A stretch of DNA of 64,000 nt from an uncultured Tenacibaculum sp. (GTDB taxonomy: Bacteria > Bacteroidota > Bacteroidia > Flavobacteriales > Flavobacteriaceae), in assembly GCA_947497895.1 (NCBI GenBank), contig CANMIL010000004.1:248001-312000 (forward strand), written 5' to 3'. Positions 52,120 to 63,036 of the stretch are shown piece by piece (the first letter of the stretch is position 1; the number at the start of each line of letters is the position of its first letter). A program made the translations under genes and the position numbers. The notes beneath the pieces are model-generated. The model did not search any database. It saw nothing but the letters and a program-made list of their open reading frames with translations, and was not told the DNA's origin.

Positions 52120-53406
52120 TTATCTGTCCTCTAACTTAACAAATGATCTTTCGTTTGCTCCTGTATAAACTTGACGAGGCCTTCCGATTGGCTCTTTGCG
52201 TAATCTCATTTCTCTCCATTGCGCTATCCAACCTGGTAAACGTCCAAGTGCAAACATTACCGTAAACATTTCAACAGGGATTCCCATTGCTCTATAAATA
52301 ATTCCTGAGTAGAAATCTACGTTAGGGTATAATTTTCTGTCTACGAAATATTGATCGCTTAAAGCTTCTTTTTCTAAACCTTTTGCAATATCCAATACTG
52401 GGTCTTCAACTCCTAAATCTCCTAAAACTTCATCCGCTGCTTTTTTGATTATTCTAGCTCTTGGATCAAAGTTTTTGTAAACACGGTGTCCGAATCCCAT
52501 TAAACGGAAAGGATCAGCCTTATCTTTAGCTTTCCCCATGTATTTTTTAGTATCTCCTCCGTCTGCCTTAATTGCTTCTAACATTTCTAAAACCGCTTGG
52601 TTAGCACCTCCATGTAAAGGTCCCCAAAGTGCAGATATACCTGCCGATAAAGATGGGAATAATCCAGCATGAGAAGAACCAACAATTCTTACCGTAGAAG
52701 TAGAACAGTTTTGCTCGTGATCAGCATGTAAAATTAGAAGTTTATCTAATGCATTCAGCAAAATAGGATTGATATCATACTCGTCATTAGGCTTTTGGAA
52801 CATCATTGTTAAGATATTTTCAACATACCCTAACTTACGAGAACCATAGTGTAAAGGCATTCCAGTTTTCTTACGCATAGTCCAAGCAACTAATACTGGA
52901 AACTTACCCATTATTTTTACGATAGCATTGTACATCTCTTCTTCCGAATCAACGTTTACAGACGAAGGGTTAAATGCAGTTAATGCCGATGTTAATGAAG
53001 ATAAAATCCCCATTGGGTGAGCATTCTTTGGAAATGCATCAATAATTTTTTTAATATCATCATCTACAATAGCATTATCTAAAATATCATTGTAGAACTT
53101 GTCTAATTGTTCTTTTGTTGGTAATTCACCAAAAATTAATAAGTAAGCTACTTCTAAGAAATCCGCCTTCTCAGCCAATTCTTCTATTGAATACCCTCTA
53201 TATCTTAAAATACCTTTTTCTCCGTCTAGAAATGTAATAGCACTTTGGCAAGAACCTGTGTTTTTGAAACCTGGATCAATTGTTACTACTCCACCAGTAG
53301 CACCTCTAAGAGTTTTTATATCAATTGCAGTTTCATTTTCTGAACCTTTTACTAAAGGAAATTCATACGTGCTTTCGCCAATTTGTAGTTTTGCTATATC
53401 TGACAT
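52120..53406 (-). CDS. gltA: Citrate synthase, 428 aa
   Basis: Condenses acetyl-CoA and oxaloacetate in the TCA cycle. It is a type II, gram-negative-like enzyme by length and by the N-terminal beta domain (TIDPGFKNTGSCQSAITFLD). Active-site residues are in HADHEQNCSTSTVRIVGSSH, then ISALWGPLHGGANQAVLEML, GFGHRVYKNFDPRARI and LYPNVDFYSGIIYRAMGIP (catalytic Asp). Nothing is unusual. It follows eno in the usual Flavobacteriaceae order, with a lipoprotein gene in between. Confidence 0.96.
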   Translation of the reverse strand: MSDIAKLQIGESTYEFPLVKGSENETAIDIKTLRGATGGVVTIDPGFKNTGSCQSAITFLDGEKGILRYRGYSIEELAEKADFLEVAYLLIFGELPTKEQLDKFYNDILDNAIVDDDIKKIIDAFPKNAHPMGILSSLTSALTAFNPSSVNVDSEEEMYNAIVKIMGKFPVLVAWTMRKKTGMPLHYGSRKLGYVENILTMMFQKPNDEYDINPILLNALDKLLILHADHEQNCSTSTVRIVGSSHAGLFPSLSAGISALWGPLHGGANQAVLEMLEAIKADGGDTKKYMGKAKDKADPFRLMGFGHRVYKNFDPRARIIKKAADEVLGDLGVEDPVLDIAKGLEKEALSDQYFVDRKLYPNVDFYSGIIYRAMGIPVEMFTVMFALGRLPGWIAQWREMRLRKEPIGRPRQVYTGANERSFVKLEDR

Positions 53407-53756
53407 TTTGTATCTTAATTTTTTATAATTGTAGTCACTGGCGAAGATACCATTTTTTATAAAATTTTGAAAGCTGCGAGGGATAGATTTTTATCATTTA
53501 CACATAACAATATTTTATAATTATTAGACATAAAAAAGACCTCGTGAATGAAGTCCAAATTTATACTTTCCAACAACCAAATAATTCCATCTCATACCCA
53601 ATAAAGAAATTGAATCGCCTCACATAAATTCAAATTTTCCCACTACTAAAAGATACTTGCTTCTTATGTTAAAAAAAGATCGCTGAAATTCAACTTTCAA
53701 CGATCCTATATTATTACAAACAATCCAATATTTTAAATAAAAACTAAGCTAATTGT
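53407..53756. other. 350-bp intergenic region upstream of gltA
   Basis: Contains the terminator of the lipoprotein gene at its far end (53671-53705) and a weak GAC...GTC hairpin near 53539-53554 that may be a decayed terminator. No open frame of note and no clear TAnnTTTG box; the gltA promoter is presumably within 53407-53530. Confidence 0.6.
53671..53705 (-). terminator. Terminator of the 250-aa lipoprotein gene
   Basis: GATCG(C)TGAAA and TTTCA(A)CGATC form the stem with A7 on the left side, 52 bp past the stop codon. Confidence 0.8.
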
Positions 53757-54509
53757 TTAGTTAGTATATCTTTTGGTTCCATATTTTCTAACTAAATCCT
53801 CATTTTTATTTCCTGAAAGATCAGCTATAAACCTCACTGTTTTCATTGAGTTTTCAGCAGATATTCCATAAGGACTAGAAAATGGGTTCATTGGGAAGCC
53901 AATCATATAGACAAGAGAACTTCCAGGTGTTAATGTTCTCTTAGCTTCTGGTACATCATGAAACACTAATCGAGCGATATAGTAAGAGTCTGCACCGTTA
54001 CCAAGTGGAACTTCGACAAAATCTTGCTGAGGATGCCCATGACCGTCAACATTGTTTAAAATAGAAACATGTCTTTCTCCACTGGTATTTTTTGGACCTA
54101 CAAACATAAAAACCGCCGCATCAACATGCATTGATTCTTGAGAACGATTCGTAAATGTATATTTATATCGCTTATACCAAGATCCACCTGTACTACTAAC
54201 TTCTAAAGTAAGTGGTACATTGGAAACATAATCCTTAAAATCATTTAGTTCATCTAATACTGGATTTGGTCCTGTTAAAGTATGATCTCCTGGGATAGGA
54301 ATGGATTCACCCCAAATCTCATAATTCACTGGCCATGGAACTTGATCAAATGTATCGGGTCCATTAAATAATAAATTTTTGTAATTCGTCTCATTTTCTA
54401 TTGATTTATTCGATAAAGATTGAGGTAACATATTCTCATCTTCGTTTCCTGAGCATGAAGTCAGGCAAATAAATGCACTAATTAAAAAGTATTTTAGAAG
54501 GGTTTTCAT
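53757..54509 (-). CDS. Lipoprotein of unknown function, 250 aa
   Basis: SPII lipoprotein (lipobox CLTSCSGNED, Cys about 19). After a polar spacer (about 20-45), the mature part has no domain I recognise. It contains GPDTFDQVPWPVNYEIWGES and IPIPGDHTLTGPNPVLDELN, a YKYTFTNRSQESMHVDAAVF stretch that reads like a beta-sandwich, and a Pro/His-rich patch DGHGHPQQDFVEVPLG. It lies between eno and gltA on the same strand but with its own terminator and 300-bp gaps on either side, so it is an independent unit inserted in a conserved gene neighbourhood. The function is unknown. Confidence 0.68.
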   Translation of the reverse strand: MKTLLKYFLISAFICLTSCSGNEDENMLPQSLSNKSIENETNYKNLLFNGPDTFDQVPWPVNYEIWGESIPIPGDHTLTGPNPVLDELNDFKDYVSNVPLTLEVSSTGGSWYKRYKYTFTNRSQESMHVDAAVFMFVGPKNTSGERHVSILNNVDGHGHPQQDFVEVPLGNGADSYYIARLVFHDVPEAKRTLTPGSSLVYMIGFPMNPFSSPYGISAENSMKTVRFIADLSGNKNEDLVRKYGTKRYTN

Positions 54510-54820
54510 TTTATTGTTTTTTATTAATTCATATTAAAGTGGATTGATTGTTCTTTTTAATTTACAACGCTTCTATTCTATCAAAAAATATTCTATCTCA
54601 ACAACACTAAAAAAATCACAGCCAACACAAAACACAGCATAAACAACTAACAAACAATAAGTTAGCAGTAAACAATCACAAAACATACTCTAATCAAGAT
54701 ACTTCTATATAACAATTGAATTGTGGAATTGCATGAAACAAAAAAGACCTCAGAAAATAATTTTCTGAGGTCTTAAATTCTATTCTTGTAAGAAAAACTT
54801 TACTTCAAAGATTTTCTGGT
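54510..54820. other. 311-bp intergenic region between the lipoprotein gene and eno
   Basis: Holds the eno terminator (54740-54774). The rest, about 54540-54720, is very A/C-rich on the plus strand and without frames; it should contain the promoter of the lipoprotein gene, but I see no convincing box. Confidence 0.6.
54740..54774 (-). terminator. Terminator of eno
   Basis: AAGACCTCAGAAAA (54744-54757) and TTTTCTGAGGTCTT (54761-54774) form a perfect 14-bp stem with a 3-nt loop and an A-run on the left, 46 bp past the stop. Confidence 0.92.
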
Positions 54821-56122
<1,302 letters not shown>

Positions 56123-56208
56123 TTAGTAATTTCTGGTAGCCAAGTTACAAAATACTACCTGTTAATTGTTTTTATTTATAATGATTTTGCGAAAACGTTG
56201 TCAAAGTG

Positions 56209-56234
56209 AAATTCCCACTGTTAGGTGGGAATTT
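56209..56234 (-). terminator. Hairpin after carA
   Basis: AAATTCCCAC (56209-56218) and GTGGGAATTT (56225-56234) form a stable stem just past the carA stop. The T-run is weak on the minus strand and stronger on the plus strand, so terminator strength for carA is uncertain. Confidence 0.6.
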
Positions 56235-56237
56235 TTG

Positions 56238-57344
56238 TTATTTTGTTTTCTTTATGTTTTCAATAAATTGGTCGAATAAATACTCTGCATCATTCGGTCC
56301 TGGGCTCGCTTCAGGATGATATTGAACAGAAAATACATTTTTGTTTTTCATCTTAATCCCAGCAACAGTATTGTCATTTAAGTGAACATGTGTTATCTCA
56401 ACATCAGGATGTGCTTCTGTTTCTTCTCTGTTAATGGCAAAACCATGATTTTGAGATGTGATTTCACCTTTTCCCGTTACTAAGTTTTTCACTGGATGGT
56501 TAATTCCTCTGTGCCCGTTGTGCATTTTATAAGTAGAAATACCATTTGCTAAGGCAATTACTTGATGACCTAAACAAATACCAAATAAAGGTAAATCTTT
56601 CTCTATAATTTGTTTTGCTGTGTTTTGAGCATCTACCAAAGGCTCTGGATCACCAGGACCATTAGAAATAAAGTATCCGTCAGGATTAAATGCGCTTAAA
56701 TCTTCGAAACTTGCATTAAATGGGTGTACTTTAATATAAGCTCCTCTTTTAGCTAAGTTTCTCAATATATTTTTCTTAATACCTATATCAATTGCTGAAA
56801 TCTTAATTGGTGCATCTTCCTCTCCAACGAAATATGGTTCTTTAGTTGAAACTTTAGAAGCTAGTTCTAGCCCTTCCATACTTGGAACTTCTTTCAACTG
56901 CTTTTTCAATTCTTCAATATTATCTACTTCAGTAGATATGATCGCATTCATTGCGCCATTATCTCTAATGTATGATACTAACGCTCTTGTATCGACATCA
57001 GATATAGCTACTAAATTATGCTTCTCAAACCAATCTTTTAAATTACCATTAGAGTCTGGTCTTGAATGTGTGAAACTGAAATTTCTACAAATTAAACCAG
57101 CAATTTTAATTCCTTCTGATTCAACTTCTCTATCATTTACTCCATAGTTACCAATATGAGCGTTTGTAGTAACCATTAATTGTCCGAAATACGATGGGTC
57201 AGTAAAAATCTCTTGATATCCTGTCATCCCAGTATTGAAACAAATTTCTCCAGTTGCTGTTCCTTCAATCCCAACAGATTTACCATAAAAAATTGTTCCA
57301 TCAGCTAATAAAACTAAAGCCTTTTTTCTCGATTGATATTTCAT
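56238..57344 (-). CDS. carA: Carbamoyl phosphate synthase small subunit, 368 aa
   Basis: Glutaminase subunit that feeds ammonia to CarB for arginine and pyrimidine synthesis. The N-terminal domain has NTGMTGYQEIFTDPSYFGQL; the class I amidotransferase domain has the nucleophile Cys in LFGICLGHQVIALANG (about C257) and the His/Glu pair in VQYHPEASPGPND. The length is standard. carB is not in this window. The gene follows the ribosomal operon terminator by about 40 bp on the same strand and has its own candidate -7 box. Confidence 0.96.
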   Translation of the reverse strand: MKYQSRKKALVLLADGTIFYGKSVGIEGTATGEICFNTGMTGYQEIFTDPSYFGQLMVTTNAHIGNYGVNDREVESEGIKIAGLICRNFSFTHSRPDSNGNLKDWFEKHNLVAISDVDTRALVSYIRDNGAMNAIISTEVDNIEELKKQLKEVPSMEGLELASKVSTKEPYFVGEEDAPIKISAIDIGIKKNILRNLAKRGAYIKVHPFNASFEDLSAFNPDGYFISNGPGDPEPLVDAQNTAKQIIEKDLPLFGICLGHQVIALANGISTYKMHNGHRGINHPVKNLVTGKGEITSQNHGFAINREETEAHPDVEITHVHLNDNTVAGIKMKNKNVFSVQYHPEASPGPNDAEYLFDQFIENIKKTK

Positions 57345-57371
57345 TTAGTGTATTCTAAAATAATTCGGTTG

Positions 57372-57379
57372 CAAAAATA
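57372..57379 (-). promoter_or_regulatory. Candidate -7 box for carA
   Basis: TATTTTTG on the minus strand fits TAnnTTTG, 28 bp upstream of the carA start and just past the ribosomal operon terminator. No clear -33 match. Confidence 0.35.
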
Positions 57380-57382
57380 TTT

Positions 57383-57419
57383 AAAAAAAAGGGATAAACA
57401 TTAAATGTTTATCCCTTTT
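57383..57419 (-). terminator. Terminator of the ribosomal operon
   Basis: AAAAGGGATAAACATT and AATGTTTATCCCTTTT form a 16-bp stem with a 1-nt centre, plus an A-run on the left. It lies 26 bp past rplQ and ends the spc/alpha transcript. Confidence 0.9.
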
Positions 57420-57444
57420 ATATGATATATAAAAATTTTCATTT

Positions 57445-57927
57445 TTATTCTTCTTCTTGTGAAGCTTGAGTTTCAACCGCTGCGGCAGCTGCCTCAACGT
57501 TCTTCTTTCCACCTCTACGGCTACGACGAGTAGATTTCTTAGCCTTATTTCCTTTAGGATCGTATAACTCGTTGTAATCAACTAGCTCAACCATAGCCAT
57601 AGGAGCGTTATCTCCCTGACGGTTTCCTAATTTGATAATACGAACATATCCACCTGGACGATCACCAACCTTTACTGAAATCTCTTTGAAAAGTTCAGTA
57701 ACTGCATATTTATCGCGTAAATAACTAAATACTGTACGACGATTGTGAGTTGTATCTGCCTTAGATTTAGTAATTAAAGGCTCAACAAATCTACGTAATG
57801 CTTTGGCTTTTGCCTCAGTAGTATTGATTCGTTTGTGCTCAATTAAAGAACAAGCCATGTTTGCTAACATTGCTTTTCTGTGAGCAGTTTTTCTTCCTAA
57901 ATGATTGATTTTCTTTCCGTGTCTCAT
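57445..57927 (-). CDS. rplQ: 50S ribosomal protein L17, 160 aa
   Basis: Large-subunit protein near the exit tunnel. The core (residues 1-115) has [40 protein letters not shown] and [15 protein letters not shown]. The last 40 residues are an Ala/Lys/Glu-rich extension ([20 protein letters not shown]) absent from the 127-residue E. coli protein; such tails are usual in Bacteroidetes. Last gene of the operon, 60 bp after rpoA. Confidence 0.97.
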   Translation of the reverse strand: MRHGKKINHLGRKTAHRKAMLANMACSLIEHKRINTTEAKAKALRRFVEPLITKSKADTTHNRRTVFSYLRDKYAVTELFKEISVKVGDRPGGYVRIIKLGNRQGDNAPMAMVELVDYNELYDPKGNKAKKSTRRSRRGGKKNVEAAAAAVETQASQEEE

Positions 57928-57987
57928 GACATTTGGGTTTATCTTTCATCTTGCTTCGACTCTTTGTGAGGAGCAAAATATGAAAGG

Positions 57988-58980
57988 TTAATCTCTATCT
58001 AATTTGTATTTGCTTAAATCCATTCCAAAATTCAATCCTTTGTTATGCACTAACTCTTCTAATTCAGTTAATGATTTTTTACCAAAGTTTCGGAACTTCA
58101 TTAAATCACTCTTATTAAATGATACTAAGTCTCCTAAAGTATCAACTTCTGCAGCTTTTAAACAATTTAAAGCACGCACTGATAAGTCCATATCAACTAA
58201 CTTAGTCTTTAACAACTGACGCATGTGCAATGATTCTTCATCATATGTTTCAGTTTGTGCAATTTCATCAGCCTCTAAAGTGATACGCTCATCAGAGAAT
58301 AACATAAAGTGGTGGATTAAAATTTTTGCAGCTTCTGTTAAAGCATCCTTAGGATTGATTGATCCATCAGTATCAATATCGAAAATTAATTTTTCGTAAT
58401 CAGTCTTTTGCTCAACACGGAAGTTTTCTACAGCGTACTTTACATTCTTAATAGGAGTGTAAATTGAATCCGTAAAAATAGTTCCTAATGGAGCACCAGC
58501 TCTTTTGTTTTCTTCAGCTGGCACAAAACCTCTACCTTTTTCGATAGTGATTTCAGCATTTAAATTCACTGATTTATCCATGTTACAAAGTACTAAATCT
58601 GGATTTAATACTTGGAAACCTGAGATAAATTTTTGTAAATCTCCTGCTGTTAATTGCTCTTGTCCTGAAATAGCAATAGAAACAGTTTCTCTATCAGACT
58701 CTTCAATTTGTTTCTTGAAACGAACCTGCTTTAAGTTTAAGATGATTTCTGTTACATCTTCAACTACTCCTTCTATTGTTGAGAACTCATGATCTACTCC
58801 ATCAATACGTAATGATGTGATTGCAAATCCTTCTAAAGAAGATAACAATACTCTTCTTAAAGCGTTACCAACAGTTAATCCAAAACCTGGCTCAAGTGGT
58901 CTGAACTCGAATCTTCCTGAAAAATCAGTAGATTCAATCATTATTACTTTATCCGGTTTTTGAAAGTTTAAAATTGCCAT
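57988..58980 (-). CDS. rpoA: RNA polymerase alpha subunit, 330 aa
   Basis: Assembly platform of RNA polymerase and contact for regulators. The N-terminal domain has [20 protein letters not shown] then [10 protein letters not shown], and the C-terminal domain (about 250-330) has [20 protein letters not shown] and [14 protein letters not shown] with the helix-hairpin-helix. Length and order (rpsM-rpsK-rpsD-rpoA-rplQ) are standard for the alpha operon. Confidence 0.98.
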   Translation of the reverse strand: MAILNFQKPDKVIMIESTDFSGRFEFRPLEPGFGLTVGNALRRVLLSSLEGFAITSLRIDGVDHEFSTIEGVVEDVTEIILNLKQVRFKKQIEESDRETVSIAISGQEQLTAGDLQKFISGFQVLNPDLVLCNMDKSVNLNAEITIEKGRGFVPAEENKRAGAPLGTIFTDSIYTPIKNVKYAVENFRVEQKTDYEKLIFDIDTDGSINPKDALTEAAKILIHHFMLFSDERITLEADEIAQTETYDEESLHMRQLLKTKLVDMDLSVRALNCLKAAEVDTLGDLVSFNKSDLMKFRNFGKKSLTELEELVHNKGLNFGMDLSKYKLDRD

Positions 58981-59078
58981 GTGTTTTTCTTCGTTTTAAT
59001 TGTTATTTGGTTGCGCGGTTTATAAGATTGAAGAAGTTCGAACAAACCCTTTGGCCAAACACCAATATGATTAATTTA

Positions 59079-59684
59079 TTACTTAGAGTATAATTCTACG
59101 ATTAATTGCTCTTTAATGTTTTCTGGAATCTGAAGTCTTTCTGGAGCTTTTACAAAAGTACCAGCTTTTTGATCAGCATTCCAAGATAACCATTCGTAAA
59201 CGCTACTATTAGAAGCTAATGCGTTTTCGATAGCCTCTAAAGACTTAGACTTTTCTCTTACCGCTACAACATCTCCAGCTCTTAATCTGTATGATGGAAT
59301 GTTAACGATGTTTCCGTTAACTGTAATGTGACGGTGAGAAACTAACTGACGTGCTCCTCTTCTTGAGTTAGAAATACCTAAACGGTAAACAACGTTATCT
59401 AAACGAGATTCACATAATTGAAGTAATACCTCACCAGTAATTCCTTTAGATGCAGATGCTTTTTTAAATAAGTTACTGAACTGACGCTCTAAAATTCCGT
59501 AAGTATACTTAGCTTTTTGCTTTTCACTTAACTGAATTGCGTATTCAGATTTCTTACCTCTTCTCTTTCCAGCTCCGTGCTGTCCTGGAGGATAGTTTCT
59601 TTTTTCAAAACTCTTATCCTCTCCGAAAATTGCTTCACCAAACTTACGAGCAATCTTAGTTTTTGGTCCTGTATATCTTGCCAT
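59079..59684 (-). CDS. rpsD: 30S ribosomal protein S4, 201 aa
   Basis: Primary 16S rRNA binder in small-subunit assembly, and in E. coli the repressor of the alpha operon. Features: [40 protein letters not shown], and the S4 domain [20 protein letters not shown] with [11 protein letters not shown]. The N-terminus lacks the zinc-binding cysteines of some S4 proteins. It is separated from rpsK by 118 bp containing two hairpins, unusually long for this operon. Confidence 0.97.
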   Translation of the reverse strand: MARYTGPKTKIARKFGEAIFGEDKSFEKRNYPPGQHGAGKRRGKKSEYAIQLSEKQKAKYTYGILERQFSNLFKKASASKGITGEVLLQLCESRLDNVVYRLGISNSRRGARQLVSHRHITVNGNIVNIPSYRLRAGDVVAVREKSKSLEAIENALASNSSVYEWLSWNADQKAGTFVKAPERLQIPENIKEQLIVELYSK

Positions 59685-59697
59685 TTCTTAAAAATTA

Positions 59698-59747
59698 AGC
59701 AGGGATTATGAATTAAGGCTTACTCCTTCGATAATCGTATTCCTGCT
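59698..59747 (-). other. Structured leader upstream of rpsD
   Basis: AGCAGG-GATTAT (59698-59709) pairs with ATAATC (59731-59736) and TCCTGCT (59741-59747), leaving a small bulge, with an inner AAGG/CCTT helix. It sits 14 bp upstream of the rpsD start in an otherwise compact operon and could be a protein-binding or translational control element. Confidence 0.5.
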
Positions 59748-59778
59748 AGGTTAAAATTTATACTTGTTATTAAACAAA

Positions 59779-59808
59779 GTATAAACTGAAAATTAATTCA
59801 GCTTATAC
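59779..59808 (-). other. Hairpin at the rpsK stop codon
   Basis: GTATAA(A)CTGAA and TTCAG(C)TTATAC pair around the loop AATTAA, overlapping the end of rpsK. On the minus strand it is followed by a short T-rich stretch, so it may act as a partial terminator or processing site between rpsK and rpsD. Confidence 0.5.
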
Positions 59809-60189
59809 TCTTCTTCTTTTAGGTGGACGACATCCATTATGTGGAATTGGAGTCACGTCAATGATTTCAGTTACTTCTATTCCTGAATTGTGAATAGCTC
59901 TGATTGCAGACTCTCTACCGTTACCTGGTCCTTTTACATATACCTTAACTTTACGTAATCCAGCCTCTTTTGCTACTGAAGAACAATCTTCCGCTGCTAA
60001 TTGAGCTGCATAAGGAGTATTTTTCTTAGATCCACGGAAACCCATTTTTCCAGCAGATGACCAAGAAATTACATCTCCTTTTTTATTTGTTAACGATATA
60101 ATGATGTTGTTAAAAGATGCAGTTACGTGAGCTTCACCAACTGACTCTATTACAACTTTACGTTTCTTTGTTACTTTAGACTTTGCCAT
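59803..60189 (-). CDS. rpsK: 30S ribosomal protein S11, 128 aa
   Basis: Platform protein of the small subunit that lines the mRNA exit region. Features: [60 protein letters not shown] and the C-terminal [12 protein letters not shown]. Length standard. It follows rpsM by 33 bp. Confidence 0.98.
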   Translation of the reverse strand: MAKSKVTKKRKVVIESVGEAHVTASFNNIIISLTNKKGDVISWSSAGKMGFRGSKKNTPYAAQLAAEDCSSVAKEAGLRKVKVYVKGPGNGRESAIRAIHNSGIEVTEIIDVTPIPHNGCRPPKRRRV

Positions 60190-60222
60190 AATTCTTTACT
60201 ATTAGTAAAAATAATCTAACGA

Positions 60223-60588
60223 TTATTTTTTCTTGTTAGCTACAGTTTTTCTCTTACCTTTTCTCGTACGAGAGTTATTCTTAGTTCTCTGACCTCTTAA
60301 AGGTAATCCAAGCCTGTGACGAATACCTCTTTGACATCCTATGTCCATTAAACGTTTAATGCTTAATTGAACTTCAGAACGTAACTCACCCTCAATAGTG
60401 TAAGTTCCAACTTGCTCACGAATTGCTGCAATTTGATCATCAGTCCAATCTTGAACTTTGATGTTCTCATCTACTTTAGCATTAGCCAAAACCTCTTTAG
60501 CTCTGCTTCTTCCTATACCAAAGATATACGTTAAAGAGATAGCACCTCTTTTGTTCTTTGGAATATCTATACCTGCGATTCTTGCCAT
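60223..60588 (-). CDS. rpsM: 30S ribosomal protein S13, 121 aa
   Basis: Head protein of the small subunit contacting the P-site tRNA and bridging to L5. Features: [54 protein letters not shown] and [16 protein letters not shown]. Length standard. The spacer to rpmJ (107 bp) carries a short tandem repeat. Confidence 0.98.
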   Translation of the reverse strand: MARIAGIDIPKNKRGAISLTYIFGIGRSRAKEVLANAKVDENIKVQDWTDDQIAAIREQVGTYTIEGELRSEVQLSIKRLMDIGCQRGIRHRLGLPLRGQRTKNNSRTRKGKRKTVANKKK

Positions 60589-60594
60589 ATATTC

Positions 60595-60628
60595 TTTTAG
60601 TTTTTAGTTGTTAGTTTTTAGTTGTTAG
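60595..60628. repeat. 14-bp tandem repeat between rpsM and rpmJ
   Basis: The unit TTTTTAGTTGTTAG is repeated twice in tandem (60601-60628), with a partial third copy on the left. TTAGTTGTTAG-type runs are frequent in Flavobacteria spacers; no function is evident. Confidence 0.75.
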
Positions 60629-60695
60629 AATCCTAAACATTTCTATTTCAAACAGATTCATCTAACCGCTAATTACTAATGACTCAATTCTATAA

Positions 60696-60812
60696 TTATC
60701 CTTGTCTTTGTTTAAACCTAGGATTCTTTTTATTAATTACGTATAAACGGCCTTTTCTGCGAACAATTTTGCAGTCGGCACTTCTTTTCTTTAATGATGC
60801 TCTTACTTTCAT
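60696..60812 (-). CDS. rpmJ: 50S ribosomal protein L36, 38 aa
   Basis: Smallest large-subunit protein, translated by hand: [20 protein letters not shown], then [18 protein letters not shown]. Only one of the usual zinc ligands (the Cys in SADCK) remains: the first Cys, the third Cys and the His of the E. coli CxxC...C...H site are missing, so this is a zinc-independent form. It lies 12 bp after infA. Confidence 0.97.
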   Translation of the reverse strand: MKVRASLKKRSADCKIVRRKGRLYVINKKNPRFKQRQG

Positions 60813-60824
60813 CAGTTTTGTTTT

Positions 60825-61040
60825 TTAATATCTGTAAGTAATTCTTGCCTTAGATAAATCATACGGACTCATCTCAAGTTTTACCTTATCTCCTGGTAAT
60901 AACTTGATATAATGCATTCTCATTTTTCCTGAGATGTGAGCCGTAACAATATGCCCATTCTCTAATTCTACACGAAACATAGCATTTGATAATGCTTCGG
61001 TTATAGTTCCATCCTGTTGAATTGCTGCTTGTTTAGCCAT
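60825..61040 (-). CDS. infA: Translation initiation factor IF-1, 71 aa
   Basis: OB-fold factor that blocks the A site at initiation. Features: [40 protein letters not shown] and [20 protein letters not shown]. Length standard. It begins 1 bp after the secY stop. Confidence 0.98.
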   Translation of the reverse strand: MAKQAAIQQDGTITEALSNAMFRVELENGHIVTAHISGKMRMHYIKLLPGDKVKLEMSPYDLSKARITYRY

Positions 61041-61041
61041 A

Positions 61042-62370
61042 TTATTTTAATGATTTTCTGTTGTTACTATTTCCTGACTTCATTAAACCATCGTAACGAC
61101 TGTTTAATAAGTACGAGTTAATTTGTTGGATTGTATCAATTGCAACCCCTACCATAATGATTAAAGACGTTCCACCGTAAAACATTGCCCAGTTTTGAGT
61201 AACTCCAAACTTTACAATGATTGCTGGTAAAATAGATAAAGCCGCTAAGAATAAAGATCCAGGAAATGTTATTTTAGATAACACTGAATCTAAATAGTTA
61301 GCAGTTTCTTCTCCTGGTTTGTATCCAGGAACAAAACCATTACTTCTCTTTAAATCTTCTGCCATTTTATTCGTAGGAATTGTAATCGCTGTATAAAAGT
61401 AACTGAAGACAATAATTAAGATAGCAAATATAACGTTATACCATAAACCGAAATTATCAGCTAAACTGTTTAATGCCGGATACTTCTGACCTAAAGCTAC
61501 AGGTAAAAACATAATAGCTTGGGCAAATATAATTGGCATTACACCAGCTGCATTTAATTTTAAAGGTATGTATTGTCTTGCGCCATCTACATCTTTAATA
61601 TTCGTTACCGCAGTACGACGAGCATACTGTACAGCAACTTTACGAACAGCTGTTACTAATAAAACGGTTAATAAAATTACCACAAACCAAACAATTAGTT
61701 CGATTAAGATCATCATAATACCTCCACCTCCAGCGTTTTCAGTTTTTGATACAACTTCTTGTAAAAATGCCACTGGGAAGTTAGCGATAATACCAACAGT
61801 AATTAATAACGAAATACCGTTACCAACTCCTTTGTCAGTAATACGCTCACCTAACCACATAGCAAAAATTGTACCTGCTGTAAGTAAGATCATAGATGAT
61901 ACCCAGAACGTAGCTCCTGATACTAGGAACGCTGCTTCTGGTAAACCGAATTGAGTTTTGATAGCTGTAATATAGGTTGGTCCTTGAACCATAGTGATTA
62001 AAATGGTTAGCCATCGAGTAATTTGAGTAATCTTTTTTCTACCACTCTCTCCATCTTTTTGCAGTTTTTGTAAATAAGGTACTGCTATACCCATTAACTG
62101 TACTACAATTGATGCAGAAATATAAGGCATAATACCAAGTGCCATTACTGACGCTCTAGCAAATGCCCCACCTGTAAATGCGTTTAATAAACCTAAAAGA
62201 CCACCTCCAGCTTGATCTTTTAATGCTGTCAATTGAGTCGGATCAATTCCAGGTAATGGAACCGCCGCCATAAATCGGTATACAGCAATTAAACCAATAG
62301 TTAAAAAAATCTTTTCTTTTAACTCTTCAATCTTGAAAATGTCTCTTAAAGTATTTATAAAATTCATCAT
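61042..62370 (-). CDS. secY: Protein translocase subunit SecY, 442 aa
   Basis: Channel subunit of the Sec translocon, ten transmembrane helices. Features: [20 protein letters not shown] at helix 1, plug and helix 2 region [20 protein letters not shown] then [36 protein letters not shown] in a cytosolic loop, and [20 protein letters not shown] before helix 9. The start could be the first or the second Met. It follows rplO by 11 bp, in standard spc order. Confidence 0.98.
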   Translation of the reverse strand: MMNFINTLRDIFKIEELKEKIFLTIGLIAVYRFMAAVPLPGIDPTQLTALKDQAGGGLLGLLNAFTGGAFARASVMALGIMPYISASIVVQLMGIAVPYLQKLQKDGESGRKKITQITRWLTILITMVQGPTYITAIKTQFGLPEAAFLVSGATFWVSSMILLTAGTIFAMWLGERITDKGVGNGISLLITVGIIANFPVAFLQEVVSKTENAGGGGIMMILIELIVWFVVILLTVLLVTAVRKVAVQYARRTAVTNIKDVDGARQYIPLKLNAAGVMPIIFAQAIMFLPVALGQKYPALNSLADNFGLWYNVIFAILIIVFSYFYTAITIPTNKMAEDLKRSNGFVPGYKPGEETANYLDSVLSKITFPGSLFLAALSILPAIIVKFGVTQNWAMFYGGTSLIIMVGVAIDTIQQINSYLLNSRYDGLMKSGNSNNRKSLK

Positions 62371-62381
62371 TTACAGTTTTC

Positions 62382-62831
62382 TTATAAGGTAACCGCTTCA
62401 CCACCAGCCGCTTCAATTGCAGCTTTTGCTGATGCAGTAAATTTATGCACAGTAATATTCAATTTAGCTTTTAACTCACCATTCCCTAATATTTTAACTA
62501 GGTCATTTTTACGAGCCAAACGGTTTTCAACTAACACGTCTAAAGTAACAGTATCAGTGATTCTACCTTTATCTACTAAATTTTGTAATTTATCTAAATT
62601 AACACCAACATATTCTACACGATTTCTGTTAGTGAATCCAAATTTTGGTACGCGTCGTTGAAGAGGCATTTGACCACCTTCAAAACCTACTTTACGAGAA
62701 TATCCTGAACGAGATTTAGCTCCTTTGTGACCTCTTGTAGAAGTACCTCCGTGACCAGAACCTTCTCCACGAGCGATTCTTTTACCGCTTTTAGTAGATC
62801 CTGATGCTGGTTTTAAGTTATGTAAACTCAT
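62382..62831 (-). CDS. rplO: 50S ribosomal protein L15, 149 aa
   Basis: Late-assembly large-subunit protein. Features: MSLHNLKPASGSTKSGKRIA, RGEGSGHGGTSTRGHKGAKS, GFEGGQMPLQRRVPKFGF. The Gly/Arg-rich N-terminus and globular C-terminus are typical. 11-bp gaps separate it from both neighbours. Confidence 0.98.
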   Translation of the reverse strand: MSLHNLKPASGSTKSGKRIARGEGSGHGGTSTRGHKGAKSRSGYSRKVGFEGGQMPLQRRVPKFGFTNRNRVEYVGVNLDKLQNLVDKGRITDTVTLDVLVENRLARKNDLVKILGNGELKAKLNITVHKFTASAKAAIEAAGGEAVTL

Positions 62832-62842
62832 TTTATAATATC

Positions 62843-63025
62843 TTATTTAATTTCTTCTACAGAAACTAAGTGTTTAACTTTATTTACCATCCCCAAAATT
62901 GTAGCTGATGCTTCATGCTCTACAGTTTGGTTGATTTTACGTAAACCTAATGCCTCTAAAGTTCTTTTTTGATTTTTAAGGCGACCGATTTGGCTTTTTC
63001 TTTGTGTAACTCTAATTTTACTCAT
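62843..63025 (-). CDS. rpmD: 50S ribosomal protein L30, 60 aa
   Basis: Small large-subunit protein: MSKIRVTQRKSQIGRLKNQK, RTLEALGLRKINQTVEHEAS, then GMVNKVKHLVSVEEIK. Length standard. Positioned between rpsE and rplO as usual. Confidence 0.97.
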   Translation of the reverse strand: MSKIRVTQRKSQIGRLKNQKRTLEALGLRKINQTVEHEASATILGMVNKVKHLVSVEEIK

Positions 63026-63036
63026 CGTCTTAAATT

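Noticed and set aside
60595..60628. Insertion sequence end or REP element between rpsM and rpmJ
   Set aside because: Only a short direct tandem repeat with no inverted ends or target duplication.
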